From positions 13,518,501 to 13,582,500 of the forward strand of contig AP031353.1 in the NCBI GenBank assembly GCA_037833965.1: a DNA stretch of 64,000 bases, read 5' to 3'. The translations under genes were made by a program, and so were the position numbers. The DNA comes from Marchantia polymorpha subsp. ruderalis. Its lineage: Eukaryota > Streptophyta > Marchantiopsida > Marchantiales > Marchantiaceae. The notes below the pieces were generated by a model that had not been told where the DNA came from, did not search any database, and worked only from the letters and a program-made list of their open reading frames with translations. This document shows, piece by piece, positions 9,972 to 21,392 of the stretch. The first letter of the stretch is position 1, and the number at the start of each line of letters is the position of its first letter.

Positions 9972-11182
9972 TTACCAAGTTGATTCATACGATGGATAGC
10001 CTTTCCATTGAATCAAATACTCTACTTTGGGATATTTATGATCTCGAATACGTTTCTTGAGTATCTTTTCTACCTCATACTCCTCATGATCTGCTATCAA
10101 GGTTGGAAGAGGAGGTGGTGCTGGTTGGTTGGTGCATTGTTTTGATCGTGGTACATGTTTTCGCAATCGTGACACATGAAATAATGGGTGTATTTTTATA
10201 TGTGACGGAAGTTCCAACTTGTATGACACTTCACCAACACGCTTCAAAACCAAAAATGGACCAATGAACCTAGGGTTCAACTTTGGTGTTCCTACAAGAG
10301 ACAAATTTGTTGCAGATAACCAAACGTGATCTCCAACCTCAAAAACCACTTCTCTACGATGAGCATTGGCATGATGCTTTTGCCGATTATGAGCTATCAC
10401 CAACTTCTCCCTGGCCTGATGTAGTCCTCGGTGAATGTGCTCCACAAACTCGTTGACTGCTGCAACTTTGATCGAAAAATTCTCTCCTTTGGGAAGTCTC
10501 ATCAAACTTGAAGGAGTTATAGTATGAGCTCCATACATAAGAAAAAATGGAGACACTTTTGTGGATGCATTAACAAAAAAGTTATATGCAAATTCCACAA
10601 GTGGCAAAAGGTTGTCCCCCTCTTCTTGCTCTTCTAATGTGAATGCTCGTAGCATATGCTCTATGGTTCTATTTGCCCTCTCCGTTTGTCCATCAGTTTG
10701 AGGGTGATAGGCCGTTGACATTGCTAGTTTTGTTTTGAAAAAACTGAACAAAATTTTCCAAAATAAATTAGTGAAGTGAGTACCTCTATCCGTGATTAAC
10801 ATTTTGCTTAAGCCGTGATTCACAAAAACTGCATCTAGATACAATTGAGCTAGTTGTGGAGCTGTTATTGTTTTTGTGGTTGGCCTGATGTGAATCAACT
10901 TGCTCAATTTGTCCATAAAAACCACCACTGAATCATGTCTTAACAAAGTCTTTGGTAACTCACATACAAGATCCATGGTGACATGTTCCCACCGCTGTTC
11001 GGAAATAGAAAGAGGTTGTAATAAACCCGCTGGTTTTTGATTACTTGCCTTGTTTTGTTGACAAGCAACACAATTTCAAACATAAGACTCCACATCCTCA
11101 CGCATTTTGGGCCAATAGTACACTCGTTGTATACTCTCCACGGTTTTTTCCACTCCCACATGACCTGCAATGGCTGTGTCAT
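9972..11182 (-). mobile_element. Chromovirus integrase and chromodomain region
   Basis: Fossil part of the element at 9487-15498. Reading leftward: the zinc-binding end of integrase (around 11.05-11.18 kb), the catalytic core with 'VVVFMDKLSKLIH', 'LITDRGTHF' and 'YHPQTDGQTERANRT' (about 10.6-10.98 kb), a GPY/F-type module ('GPFLVLKRVGEVSYKLELP', about 10.2 kb) and a C-terminal chromodomain ('EVEKILKKR...YLIQWKGY', about 9.97-10.08 kb). Integrase inserts the cDNA copy, and in this clade the chromodomain biases target choice. The 334-codon stretch 9972-10976 is the longest open piece of the element. Confidence 0.85.
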
Positions 11183-11459
11183 GACTTTCTGCCAAAATCA
11201 TTGTGCGCAAATCGTGATCTTGTGGAATCCTTATACGCTGATTGTAAAACGCCAAACCTCAAGATTTCTCTGCCTTTCCAGTGTGTAGTGCCGGAGTGAT
11301 CTCTTCATCCTCCTTTGTGGCTTGTGACATCTTGCTCCACCAATCAGCCTGAATTTTCACTTCTGCAACATGATTCAAACAAGTCATGCGTGTGAGAGCA
11401 TCTGCAAGTTGCTTCTTTCCCTCCACGTACACAATCTTCATGTTGAAGCATTGACGCCA

Positions 11460-12908
11460 CTATGCCCATCGAATTTGTCGTTTGGACAGATCCTTCTTAG
11501 TCTCCAAATAAACCAAGGGTTTATGATCAGTCTCCACCACAAACTCCTTATCACCCAAGTAATGCTTCCAATGTTTGGTTGCCAACACAATGGCTAACTC
11601 CTCTTGTTCTGTCGTGTGAAAATTTTGTTCCGCCGCCACCAACTTTTGAGAATAGAAAGCAACTGGATGTCATCGATCCTCCCATTCTTGTTGAAGCATG
11701 CCACCTACTGTTGTACCTGATGCGTCAGTAGCTAACTTGATAGAACGGTTAGGATCATATCACTTGAAAATAGGTGCTTGTAACAAAGCATCTTTCAATG
11801 CTTGAAAAGCTAACTCTTGAGATGTTCCCCATCTCCATTTTTGACCTTTTCCCAACATGGAAGTCAAGGCCTGAGCTAGGCGAGCAAAACCTTTCACAAA
11901 TCTACGATAGAATCCAATGAGCCCTAGAAAACACTTCAATTGAGTTTGATCCTCAGGTGCTATCCATTTCTAAATGGCATATATCTTCTCACTCATCACT
12001 TGGATTCCTGTAGCTGTAACTCTATGACCCAAGTAATCTACTTCTGACTTGCCAAATTCACATTTTGAAGCTTTGGCATACAATTGATTGTCTCTTAAAA
12101 CTTGAAGTACCTCTCGTAAATGACTTCTATGATCACTCAAAGTTTTGCTATACACTAATATATCATCTAGAAAAACAATGACAGATTTATCTTGATAAGG
12201 GCAAAAGATATCGTTCATCAATTCCATGAATGTAGCAGGTGCATTAGTGAGACCAAAAGGCATCACTAGACACTCAAAGTGTCCATACCTAGTACGAAAA
12301 GCTATCTTGTGGACATTTTCATATGCAATACGAATTTGATTGTAGCCGCTTCTCAAATCTAGCTTGATGAAGTACTTCGCTCCTTGAAGTTGATCAAACA
12401 AATCATCCATACGAGGTAATGGATATTTTTTTTTCACCGTTTTCTGATTCAACCCGCGATAATCGATGCATAGTCTCATGGATCCATCCTTCTTCTTCAC
12501 AAAGATAACTGGAGCTCCATAAGGTGAAACACTTGATTGAATGAATACTTTGCTCAACATCTCTTCCACTTGAGCTTTGCATTCTTCCAATTCGTTTGGA
12601 GCCAAACGATATGGAGCTTTGCAAGTTGGTGTACTTCCAGGTATAACCTCAATCTTGTGATCTACTCTCCTCTTTGGTGGTTGTCCTGCAGGTAGATCAT
12701 CTGGAAAAACATCTTTATACTCCATAAAAATGTCGTTCAAGTACTCCAAGATGTAAGGTTTGTCCGTGGACCCAATATCTCTTATAAGTCCAAGGAAACA
12801 TACATCATCTCTAGAAATGGATGATGTACCCATCACAAAGAGGGGTAAATTCATATTTTGAGATCTAATTCTATCTCCATAGATCTTCCATCCACTATTT
12901 GTAATCAT
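11460..12908 (-). mobile_element. Chromovirus reverse transcriptase and RNase H region
   Basis: Fossil part of the same element. The reverse-transcriptase domain (about 11.97-12.8 kb) shows '[14 protein letters not shown]', '[16 protein letters not shown]', '[10 protein letters not shown]' and the catalytic '[12 protein letters not shown]'. RNase H follows leftward (about 11.46-11.7 kb) with 'EQEELAIVLATKHWKHYL' and 'VETDHKPL'. These are classic Ty3/gypsy pol signatures. The region is interrupted in several places. Confidence 0.88.
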
Positions 12909-13057
12909 TTTTCTTCTCCAATCTAACTTCGGATTATATTACTCCATCCATGGTATTCCAAGGATGACATCATATCAAGCTAAACGAATTACGCTCCATT
13001 CAATGCTTTCCTGGTATCTACCTATGGATAATTCTACACTCCGTGGTAGTGTTTCTA

Positions 13058-14477
13058 TCATTTCAATTTGCCCGTTGTCAATTCAACTTCTTCACTCACG
13101 TCCTTCATGAACATCAAACCTAACTTGATAGCAACACTCTTTGATAGAAAATTCTCAGTTGCTCTAGGATCAATTAAAACTCTCACCTTGTGTACTTTCA
13201 TGAAATCAGTGACAATGAGTTGAGCTTGCTTCTTACTCCTTTCATGAGCTCCCAACCATTGCCTTCTTCCAACCTCGCCTTTTCTTCGTTTTGTAGAACC
13301 AGTAAGGCCGCGAGGCAAGTTTACTGGTGATCTTCATTTCCCGAAACTTCTTCCTTCATCTCTTCATACTCTATCCCCTCCATGTTGTTGAACGCTGCAT
13401 GGGTTTTCCTCCTTGTGGTGTCGGCCGAATTCGACAAAACTTGGCAATGTGATCCATTCATCCACATGCATAGCATTGACGATTGTCACAAACTCCAGCT
13501 CCTCCTCGAAGCATTCCATTATTTGAATAACCTTCTTGCAAATTTGGAACTCCTGGTCGCTGAATCTCACATCCAAATCTTGGTGGTGGTCCTCTTGTTG
13601 GTGCAAAACCTTCTCTACGTCGAAGGTTTCCCAACTCCATCGATGTTGGACCAGATGGATCTCAAAAATTACTTACTGGTTCACCGTGTGTGACACCAAA
13701 AGCACCCGAAATTCGTTGAGCAATTGCAATTGTTTCATTCACAATAGATGGATTGCTTACCATCACCTCCTTTCGAATTCAATTCTTCAAGCTTCGTTTG
13801 AACACGTCCAAGGCTTCAGCTCCACTAATATCCATGATAGATACTTGAAGATCACAAAATTCTTCAATGTACTCATGAATACCTCCTTTTTGCTTCAGAT
13901 CCCACAACTTCATTCTTGCAGTTTGAAGAGAATCCACCGCTTGAAACTTTTGCAGAAGTACTTCCTGCATTCCACTCCACGAAATGGTAGCACCTCGTTC
14001 TGAAAGCATTCTCTCCCATGTTGTATACCATGTGAGAGACTTATCCATAAGATAAGATCTCATGAACATTCCTGCAATATAATCAAAAACATGAAAATGG
14101 GATAAATGAATATTCATCCTCATAATTCATCACTCTAACACTCCCATTGCTCTACTCCCTTTGTAAGCTTCCACCTTAGAGGATTTTCACATTTGAAGCA
14201 AAAGATTTGTTTGATCTTCAATCTCTTCCAGACGTTTCCTATTTGCCTCTGTTGCATCAATAGTAGTTGATTCTGGCTGAACTTGGGAAGCTTGAACTTG
14301 AGGTTCAACTTCCATCTCTCCAACTCTCTCTCTCTCTACTTTCTCACTCTCCAATGCGAAGATTTTATCTTCCATGGCTTGCTGATTGGTATGACCATCT
14401 ACTATCGCTTTTATCAACTCCTTCATCTCCGCCATGATTGCATTGAGAACCTCGCCCATATCGATTGATGTACCCAT
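13058..14477 (-). mobile_element. Chromovirus gag and protease region
   Basis: Fossil part. Gag starts near 14477 with a coiled-coil-like N-terminus ('LNAIMAEMKELIKAI'), continues through a capsid-like stretch ('LLQKFQAVDSLQTARMKLW', about 13.9 kb) and a cysteine-rich zinc-knuckle region (about 13.45-13.6 kb). The protease region (about 13.06-13.3 kb) has a 'VRVLIDP...ATENFLS' active-site neighbourhood. It is broken into several frames. Confidence 0.75.
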
Positions 14478-14494
14478 GCTTTCTCACACTCTCT

Positions 14495-14957
14495 CTAATA
14501 CAAAATGAGTATAATCACTATGTGACCTCTCAACAAAGGAGTCACAAAAGGTGCAGGTGACTCTATCACAGCTCTATAGTACTCCTCTCCATAATTCCTC
14601 ACAAGAAAATCTCTCCATATCATCTTCTGTCGATATATTGTTCTAATCTCTACATAAGTGTTGAACCGAATCGGGACAGGTGGTTCGCGATACAAATCCA
14701 TGATACATTCAGGTGAGAATGTATATAGTACAATTCCAAGTCTCTCCATAAGTAACTATTGGAAGAATCAGTGGCACTCTCGATTCCATCACTCTAGTCA
14801 TAAAATCTGCACCCCAACAAGCCACAAGATACATCCGAAAATGATGTTTCTCCATGCAACAAAGGTGAATATCGAATAGGTTAGGAATTGGCCAATGCGG
14901 TACTGGATTCCTGTCAATTCCGTCCATATCTGCAAAACCACAATTTCCCCCTTCCAC
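14495..14957 (-). mobile_element. Chromovirus leader frames with a repeated ~60-residue unit
   Basis: Between the 5' LTR and gag lie two open frames (14709-14957, then 14495-14749) that resemble each other. Both have a V-P start, a central 'R..LV....G' stretch and a shared 'V.ES..P...P....G' ending. I do not recognise the domain. It may be a tandemly repeated leader peptide or an N-terminal extension of gag. A second clade member with open frames would show whether it is coding. Confidence 0.4.
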
Positions 14958-15091
14958 CTCTCTCTACATGCAGATGAATGACCTCTGCTAGCCTCTATAC
15001 ACTCTCAAAACTGCACTCCATCATCACTCACTTGCTATTCCATGAGGGGTAATCCACACTCAAGGAAAGAGCAAGGTTGCTCTAATACCAT

Positions 15092-15498
15092 TGTAACACT
15101 AGGGTTAGAAAGAAACTCACTCGAAGATAGAAACGTAAACTCTGAAGATGATAGATACCAACAATGGTTCTACTCTCCCTTATATAGCTCTCACCAACAA
15201 GTACAAGGAGATAAGATCTTATCTCCACCATCCATCCCACTCCTAGTGGATGGATGACGTGGCGGATAACCCTAACAAGCACACGGATCGCTGACGTGAT
15301 GCTCCCAACTAACACACTCAATCCTTACCTACAAGCACACGGATTGCTGACGTGGCACTGTCAACTAACACATCCACTTTCTACCTACCAAGTGCGCGGA
15401 TCGCTGACGTGTCAGCTATGACTAGTGCACACTAAAGTATCTATATCAATATTTAGAGTAACCTCTACTTTAGTTTTAACTAACTAAAGATGGTTACA
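15092..15498 (-). repeat. 5' LTR of the chromovirus
   Basis: 407 bp, with the same ends and the same four ACGT boxes and TATA motif (about 15180-15187) as the 3' LTR. One base inward lies the primer-binding site at 15079-15090, TGGTATTAGAGC on the - strand, close to the initiator-methionine tRNA-complementary site TGGTATCAGAGC used by many plant LTR elements. Confidence 0.9.
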
Positions 15499-15503
15499 AC
15501 GAT

Positions 15504-17700
15504 GCCGTTAGAGTGTCAAATTACATTGGGAGAAACGCGAGTCCAGCGCCGATATTCCGTGAGAGTGCATTCGCAAATTAGGAGCTTAGTGAGGTTCGTG
15601 AGTGAGAAATTGAGATTGCAAATGGGGCGAAATTTGAGACTTTGGTTATCAGCATTGAAGGTGCCGGAATTCGGACTGAGAGTGTATCGCAACAAATTTG
15701 TAGCTGCCAAGCTTGATTTCTTGATGTGGGTATGGAATTGGTTTTGTGCGGCAATGGTGCAAGAGTGGCACAAAAAACGAGTGACAAGAGCTAAGGGACT
15801 TCGTGGCAACCCAGCGATCTAGACCACTGAGGATTGGAGAAAGATCTTAGTACCGTGCGCAGAAGAAGATGGAAATTTCACCTTTGAAAGTGAAAGCGTG
15901 AAGGTGATCCGCGCAGAAGAGAAGACTTTTGCGCAGCTATTTAAGAAAACCTCGTTTGCCCAAGAAAGGGTACCGGACGACTGATTATCGTGATCAGATG
16001 CGCATAAATATGACGGTGGTCCTAATAGAGATCCTTCAGCCTTTGCGAATGACTTACATGATGACATGGCAGGTCGAATTTGTGGAGCGCGCGGTGGCAA
16101 GAAAGCCTATTCATTAGACACACATTCTATGGAGCACTACACGCCAGCACATCAGCGAGATGTTCGGAGAATCAGTGAATTATCTGTTCCCGTTCTTTAT
16201 CAACTTCCACTGAGGTACGAGGTTGTTGATTGCAACGGAGCATAAGAGACGGAGATTGCGGACGACGAAGGTGTGTTGGGAAGCAATGAAGTTGCCAGCG
16301 AGGAGGAGGACGACATTGCACTAGCATTGCCTTTGACCAAAGTCGATAAATCGGAGTATGCGATAGAGGAACGTCCGCAAAAGAGAAGTAAATTGCAGCG
16401 AGTCATGACTTCACAAATAATTGATTAGCGAGTAGAGTTGCGAGTCTGAAAACCAATTCTTACGAAGAGTAGAATGGAGAATGTGCATGCTTGTAGTAAG
16501 ATGAAGACACGACGCCCGTGGATTGAGGATGAAGACAACACTTAGTGTAGTGAAGCCGCATCCCAATGTCTGATAATTTCGGAGGAGTGGGCCGAGATGA
16601 AACCGAACGAAGCAAGAACAGACGACGAATGGCCTTCGGCGGAGGGCCTTCGGCATTCGGAGTGGAAATCTTTGGTAGTGCCCGCGGAATATCCGTTGGA
16701 GGAAGGAGAAGAGCAAGGAGGTGAAACTAAGATAGAGACTTCGAGTCATGGTCGTTGGCTTTCGAGGCAACCACCCGTGTATACTTCTTTGGGTAAGGAG
16801 TATTAAGAGGTACCTGCGGAGTTAGCAGACACAGTAGTGGATCCCAATTCGATGGAAGAACTCATAGATTGAGTAGAGGACTTGAGAAGAACGGTTGCGG
16901 GGCAACAGCCAATGCTTTTAGCGTAGTTGTCTTCGGGTACAATCGATTTTGGACTATGGCGAAGGACCTTTGGCCGAAGAACCCAAGTCGGCCGAACTCA
17001 ATGCAACGGACATGTTGAGCGAACGAGTAATTCCCTTGCTAAGATATTTGGATAGGAGGATGATGAAGTACGTCAAGCCATCAATAGCGGGGTTCTACAT
17101 AGAATTAGTGTGTAGCAAGACGCGGACGAAGGTGGCAGCATCTGTGGAGGTAGCTTAAAGAGTGGCGAGCTTGACCTCTGAGTGCGCGACCGCGAAGTCT
17201 ACCTTGCAGGAGCGGGAGAAGCGACTTTGGCAAACCGATTTATAGTATGACGAACTTCAAAGAAGTTTAGAAGCGGAGAAGTACCTTCATATGAAGGGAG
17301 AGCTCGAGTACATGGGTCTTCGGATCGATCTCAGCAATGCTCAGAAGATGCACGCTTCTAAATTGAAGTCAAAGGTGAATGAGTTGGAGGATTGCGAAGC
17401 TGCTTGATATTCGGAGTAGAGCATAGGAAGAGATTGGATGTAGATTGCAACGAATTGCGATCTCAATTGTCAGCAATTGAGAAGCAGTTGATCACGATCA
17501 AAGTGAAATTGCTGGAGACGGAGGTGAAGGTCCAGCAGTTGGCAGGGCAGACGGATGCTGCGTTGCGCGCGAAGATAAATTGATGCCTTCGTGGTTATGT
17601 GGAGTGGGAGATCTAGACTCTGAAATGGAGGAAATTGAGTGAGTTGGGGCGCCAAGTGATGGATTTGATAGCTAGTGGTATTGTAACACATTGGCAGTTA
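15504..17700 (+). mobile_element. Degraded coiled-coil reading frame of a putative retroelement
   Basis: + strand pieces (for example 15490-15822, 16597-16806, 16949-17158, 17392-17583) look like remains of one protein: an N-terminal part with 'TTEDWRKI', an acidic/basic linker, a segment 'LSERVIPLLRYLDRRMMKY', then heptad-like charged sequence rich in Glu, Lys, Arg and Leu. From memory it resembles an abundant coiled-coil predicted family in Marchantia, sometimes annotated by similarity to axoneme-associated proteins. It is clearly broken, with many interruptions, and was itself interrupted by the chromovirus at 15499. Whether it is a retroelement protein or a multicopy host family is unresolved. 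Confidence 0.45.
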
Positions 17701-17823
17701 GGTAGAAAGCTCAATTCATTCTGTTGTGCAAATATATATCGTCATACATGCTACATCGTTGATATGCTACTCACATACATACACACACAAGACACGAGAG
17801 TGTACACACTCAAAGGTACCACA
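17684..17823 (-). repeat. Reversed LTR piece related to the methyltransferase element
   Basis: The reverse complement begins TGGTACCTTTGAGTG and follows 5199-5311 through its GT-rich and 'cgatgta' motifs. It shows that this LTR family has at least two copies in the window, in opposite orientations. It overlaps the end of the coiled-coil fossil. Confidence 0.55.
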
Positions 17824-18179
17824 ACTAAAAATACGTGGCTTTTCCCACTAGAAAACACGTCGGTTTCAATTACCCTTCTGGCACTAAAATTGTCACAAAC
17901 ATAAGTCGAGTCCAACCCACTCCAAATAAACTCTAGGTCGACGCTTACGGGCAGATGCACAACTCCCAACGCTAATAGTCTCAACTAGAAGAACTAACGT
18001 TCTTCGGGTCGCCGTCAACACTATAAACCTCAGAATTGAAACCCTATGCCGATTGCTATTTCTAGTAAATACCGAGTTATATGACATTTCATCTTAGGTT
18101 TGGAGGAGACAAAGTAGAACTTAGAATTAGAACTGTCAGCCACTCTACGTAGGATATGAGTAAATAGGAACTCAGCGGG

Positions 18180-18701
18180 CGTGATAACTGTCGGGTCGGC
18201 TGGCGTCGCGCCTGTTGGAAGCTCGCATCTACGAAAGTGATGTTTTCCGGTGTTAGTTATGAATAAAGAGGCTCAAGGCTCTGCCTTAGTGGGGCTTTTC
18301 TCAGTTTTTCAGCATACATTCCTCCGTGCGTTAGTGAATTGTGTGTTTTGTCACCGTGCGCGAGTTGCTTCAATTTGTCCAAAATACCGCATATAAAATA
18401 GAGAGTCCAATTCGGATGTTCTGGTTGGTGCATAGTGTAGCTCAAGTTTTAAGCAAATCTGTACATTAGAAGCTCAGTGCAGTCGGCTGAGTGTGTAACC
18501 TTGGAAAATTTCCCTCTTGAATTTCGATTGCAGAGTCGCGTGCGGCTTCTATAGGGTTTTATTGGATGAATGTCAAGTTTCGAGTGTGATTTCACATTCT
18601 GGGAGTGACAAGTGCGTAAGAAGTAAAACTTCTCAATAGACAATTAATTTGTGACACTACTTGTTTCTCTCAGGTTATTTCTGTGCTCGTGGTATCGGAT
18701 C
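18180..18701 (+). repeat. Probable 5' LTR with primer-binding site, truncated element
   Basis: A TATA motif (gcatataaaatag, near 18388) sits mid-way. The block ends at TGGTATCGGATC (18690-18701), close to the initiator-tRNA primer site TGGTATCAGAGC. Only ~45 bp follow before the old copia sequence resumes at 18745, so the internal part of this element is missing. The left boundary is a guess and no partner LTR was found. Confidence 0.4.
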
Positions 18702-18744
18702 TTTACCATTATGCTCAATTTTGGTACTTATGTGTTATTACAGT

Positions 18745-19900
18745 AATTATGATGATTTAGATAAATCAAATTCTTGAAGAGCAAAAATAAAAAAACTAGA
18801 CTTTTGTTGAAGAGATTTGAACTTCTAGACCAAAAGATAGAGATCTACTATAATTATCTACTATGAGATCATCAAATTGAATCAGAAGTACTGATGTAAA
18901 GTATACATTATGGGTTGATTCATACATTATTGAGAATTGTAATATTGAAATTAAGTATGTCAATTGCATTGCATTTAACTTGGAAGAAGAATAAACTTCT
19001 TTTTGTAAAGAAGCTCAAAATTTGTCAATAAACTTAAATGCAATATTGCTATGGAACTTGAGATGTAGTCCATGGTTAAAAACAAGAACTCTAAGCTATT
19101 GGAGCTTCAAAATAATCAAAATTTGACTGATTGCAAGTTGATATGCAAGCTCAAGGACAATCTGATTTATGACAAGAGAAAAATCTTCAAAGTTAGGTTT
19201 TTTCTCACACAACATAATATTGTGGACTAGAATAAAATTCTCTAACCCATGACAAAATATAATACAATCTTATTGATATGAACATTTGCTCCAATAGTTA
19301 GTTTGGTTATGAATCAAATAGATGTAATAATAACATTTACAATAGTACATTAACATGAAAAAACCAATTTACTTGATTAAAAAAATTCAAGAAAATTTAA
19401 TTTATGAATTTTTTAAACCTTATAATAATCAAAACAAGTTGTTACTCAATTCAATGAAATTTTGATAAGTTATAAAAAATTATTATAGAAAATATGTATG
19501 ATGGGTGTTGTTATAGAAAATGAAATCTTTAATTTCATTATTCTATTCTTTACATAAATAATATAATCATTTTCGTGTATAATCAATCTTATGTTGACTT
19601 GCAAGAATCATTTGAACTATGCATTAAAGATGAATACTATAAAGAAATCCAAGATGATTTCATTCAATTAATAATTAACAAATTATAAAAATTTGAATTT
19701 TCAAATAAATAGGAATATCCGATTATCTCCAATGTGTCTCCTGTAGAGTGAGGTTCACTCATGTTTCATATGTACAAGACCTCACATAAATCACTCAATG
19801 GAAGCTGTAGCTCAGTGATTGTATAATTTCATCACATTGAAGATGTACGAAGAGAGTATTAAGGTTTTCTAAAGTCACTCTTTGCATATATTTAGAATAC
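18745..19900 (+). mobile_element. Copia fossil, reverse-transcriptase part (copy A, right half)
   Basis: This continues the fossil interrupted at 9065. Landmarks of copia reverse transcriptase are readable: 'CKLICKLKDNLIYDKRKIF' near 19.14-19.2 kb, a 'QIDVIT' motif near 19.3 kb, and remnants of the downstream RNase H approach near 19.75 kb. It is heavily broken and aligns with 26447-27560 in copy B at roughly 90%. Confidence 0.65.
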
Positions 19901-20136
19901 AGAAAGCACAATTCAAAAACTGTTTGCTTCATCAGACACCACATGAAAATCTGTGGCCAATGCCCGTTCTACTAGAACTCCCAGCACTCCGAACGCGACC
20001 GAAACCAACAGTGGAATGATTCTGCCCTGCCCATAAATGCTTCGTCTCGTACCTTACAGACAGATGTGAGCTCAAAGTATGCACCATACAGTCTACAACC
20101 TAGCTCACTCTCCAGATTCCTGCCAACCCTCAGCCG

Positions 20137-20331
20137 CTAGAACCATAACAACAGGTTGAGCTCTCTGCTCCTGGTTTCAATGCGCTCGAAGAAGATATTG
20201 GCACGAAATGCAGCAAATGGAAGGGGAACAAGGTGAGGACTTGAATAAGAAACAAACGGCAAGAGTGTATCGAGCAAGGAACGGGCAAGTACGTATAGAT
20301 TGTGGGCCTGGGACTTCACCGAAGTCGCCAT
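20137..20331 (-). other. Small minus-strand ORF shared by both gene copies
   Basis: A 64-codon frame starting MATSVKSQAHNLY. The related frame in copy B (27809-27991) stays open for 60 codons and ends with the same residues 'RSRELNLLLWF', but part of the middle is read through compensating indels and the copy B version has no ATG at the equivalent place. It sits ~1 kb upstream of the LURP start, divergent to it. I recognise no domain. It is more likely untranslated flank than a gene. Confidence 0.2.
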
Positions 20332-21147
20332 GTTACTCTCCAGCAGTGAAGACCAGTTTCGCTCTGGCTTGCTAGTGGAGCTCCTCAGATCAAAGAGTCC
20401 AGTTGGGGCTCACTGGGCTCTTCACCCTTGCCTCTTCCGGCTGCACAGTGGGATTTGCAGTTTTTTAACCTCCCGAGTGTCTAATTTCGGCCTTACTCCT
20501 CTGCAGCGCAAGGTCAATTTCTTCGTCCATCAGCCTCTTGGTGTCAATTTGGACAATTTTCTCCTTGGGTTTACCCTTGCGAATGGGCTCGTAGCCATCG
20601 AAGATTCTGATTCTCTTCACCCTCCGCACAGGCACCATCGACTAGCGTTGCATTCTCTTCGAGGATGCAGCGGATCGGGCTGCAAGGCATGAGCCCTCAA
20701 GGTGTAAGAAGAGAAGTCGTTTATGGGCAGATTACGCAAAGAGAAGGGAAGGGATGACACGGGGGGCTGACCAGACCGCTTCCAAATGGACGCGTGAAGG
20801 CATTTTGTCACCCTTTGGAGTACGTTCTCAATTCTCTTTAATTGGACTTCCCGTTTACTTCTCGGAATGTGGACTGGACAGCAGCTCCCCTCGAAGGCGT
20901 TCTCTAATGGATCTCATCCAAAGCACGTAGCCGCGTCTCCACTTTCTGGGTCAAACAAGGTTGACCGGGTGATGATTGATCGAGAGCAGCATGTCGAGTT
21001 TTGTCACTTAAGGCGGACTTGCTCTCCCGACCGATCGATTGACCGCCTCTGCCAGCGACGAATTTTTAACTGAAAGCCTTCGTAGCAACTGGCTACGAAG
21101 GGGAAAGGGGATTCGACTGGTACACCGAAGCAGCCGAACGAGAGAAC

Positions 21148-21355
21148 TTATATAAGCTTTCCTGCTAAGCTTATAGTAGATAGAAAACCCAGACAGCGAA
21201 AACATCCGACCTTCCCTGTTGAGCTTCAGTGTACATACAAACAGACAGAAAACATCTGACCTTTCCTGCGCAGCTTCAGTGCACAGAACATTCAGACAGC
21301 GAAAATCTACAAGTTTTCTTACTGAGCTTCTGTGGATAGAAAATTCAGACAAACC
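21148..21355 (+). promoter_or_regulatory. TATA box and 5' leader minisatellite of LURP copy A
   Basis: A TATA motif 'cttatataag' (21148-21157) stands ~236 bp upstream of the start codon. It is followed by four imperfect ~50 bp units (core 'ttcctgctgagcttcagtg' then 'agaaaattcagacagcgaaa') filling the 5' leader to about 21355. Copy B has only two such units. Transcription start is inferred, not seen. Confidence 0.55.
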
Positions 21356-21392
21356 ATTCAATCGGCTAAGGAGAACGGACGAATTTGCAGCG

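Larger units (their letters stand above)
9487..15498 (-). mobile_element. Ty3/gypsy chromovirus, full length, with 5 bp target duplication
   Basis: Structurally complete from LTR to LTR on the - strand. The ends are TGTAAC...GTTACA, flanked by the target duplication ACGAT at 9482-9486 and 15499-15503. The 5' LTR is at 15092-15498 and the 3' LTR at 9487-9880. Coding order from right to left is leader frames, gag with zinc knuckle, protease, reverse transcriptase, RNase H, integrase and chromodomain. A chromodomain after the integrase marks the chromovirus branch, whose chromodomains guide insertion to particular chromatin. The LTRs differ by about nine substitutions in ~390 aligned bases plus two small indels, so this is among the youngest insertions here. 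The coding part is broken, with roughly half a dozen or more interruptions. Confidence 0.9.
9066..18744. mobile_element. Nested retroelement insertion cluster splitting copy A
   Basis: About 9.7 kb present only in copy A, between the integrase and reverse-transcriptase regions of one copia fossil. It holds, from outside in: sequence at 9066-9486 and 15499-18744 (a coiled-coil frame, a reversed LTR piece and a second LTR with primer-binding site), and inside that a 6,012 bp chromovirus (9487-15498). The outermost junctions near 9066 and 18744 are blurred and I could not define a target duplication there. Confidence 0.7.

Noticed and set aside
9066-18744. Idea that copy B lost this segment by deletion
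   Set aside because: Copy B has the normal copia spacing between integrase and reverse-transcriptase regions, and the segment contains a chromovirus with its own target duplication, so insertion into copy A fits better.
20300-20692. 130-codon + strand ORF upstream of LURP copy A
   Set aside because: The matching region of copy B is open in a different frame with an unrelated translation, so the frame is not conserved; probably promoter or leader DNA.
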